From positions 1-40,580 of the forward strand of contig CANQBV010000014.1 in NCBI GenBank assembly GCA_947589595.1: a DNA stretch of 40,580 bases, given 5' to 3'. The first letter of the stretch is position 1. Every line of letters begins with the position of its first letter. Both the position numbers and the translations under genes were made by a program. Source of the stretch: an uncultured Clostridia bacterium (lineage in GTDB: Bacteria; Bacillota; Clostridia; Oscillospirales; SIG627). Shown here one piece after another: positions 40,535 through 40,580 of the stretch. The notes under the pieces are model-generated. The model was given only the letters and a program-made list of their open reading frames with translations. It did not search any database and was not told the origin of the DNA.

Positions 40535-40580
40535 GGTAACGGTTTGGCGACCGCATTACCAAAGAACAAGGAGGCATAAT

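Noticed and set aside
40449-40580. Possible riboswitch (c-di-GMP-like) at the right edge
   Set aside because: ACGCAAGCC and GCCTCC fragments recall the c-di-GMP-I motif, but the order and the conserved tail do not match, and a good promoter lies across the region.

Overview
The window looks like the chromosome of an anaerobic, gut-type Clostridia (Oscillospiraceae-like Firmicutes) carrying an integrated accessory region. The signs are strong AGGAGG ribosome-binding sites, consensus TTGACA/TATAAT promoters, an hrcA-grpE-dnaK-dnaJ operon behind a CIRCE element, a tRNA with encoded CCA, DUF1934 and WYL proteins, a polar amino-acid ABC transporter, and ParM-like, Cys_rich_VLP and TnpV genes typical of Firmicutes conjugative elements. 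There is no rRNA and no CRISPR array.

Region 1 (1 to about 10.96 kb) is accessory DNA: a truncated ParM-like gene and a Cys_rich_VLP gene on the minus strand, a DUF6076-like zinc protein, a sigma-factor-like protein, a tyrosine recombinase, a five-gene operon and a TnpV pair. The most notable part lies between the recombinase (3150-3992) and the operon (4344-10121). Two perfect 22-bp inverted repeats (4031-4052 and 4291-4312) flank a 238-bp segment. Inside it is a near-consensus promoter (TTGAAA-17-TATAAT) that points away from the operon, and a terminator that faces the operon. Just outside the left repeat is another terminator that would catch the outward transcript. Only 31 bp separate the right repeat from the first start codon. 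The simplest reading is a recombinase-driven invertible promoter, drawn here in the OFF orientation. The operon it would control encodes an SPFH/zinc-ribbon protein, a four-helix membrane coiled-coil protein, a zinc-ribbon/TPR/membrane protein ending in a ribosomal L7/L12-like domain, a two-helix membrane MORN-like protein and an Mrr-like restriction endonuclease. I infer a phase-variable membrane-associated stress or defence system.

Region 2 (11.0-20.6 kb) is core chromosome: nifS-nifU-nadA (Fe-S assembly and quinolinate synthase), topB, a DUF1934 protein, galK, a WYL regulator and a cohesin-domain surface protein.

Region 3 (20.7-30.2 kb) holds a QueG-like reductase; an orphan phage terminase pair (large and small subunits) on the minus strand with thiamine pyrophosphokinase between them on the plus strand; a PII-like protein paired with a cation/proton antiporter; a zinc-ribbon protein; a membrane protein; a ThrH-like phosphatase; and a complete amino-acid ABC transporter.

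Region 4 (30.3-40.6 kb) holds a membrane protein with 11-residue repeats and a DUF6273-like domain, an ECF sigma factor operon, an amidase lipoprotein, a tRNA-Pro whose 3' end is duplicated, and the heat-shock operon. A family of roughly 150-200 bp intergenic elements, each built around a terminator hairpin, sits at the 3' ends of genes throughout regions 2-4, mostly between convergent genes. Only a possible fragment is seen in the accessory region.
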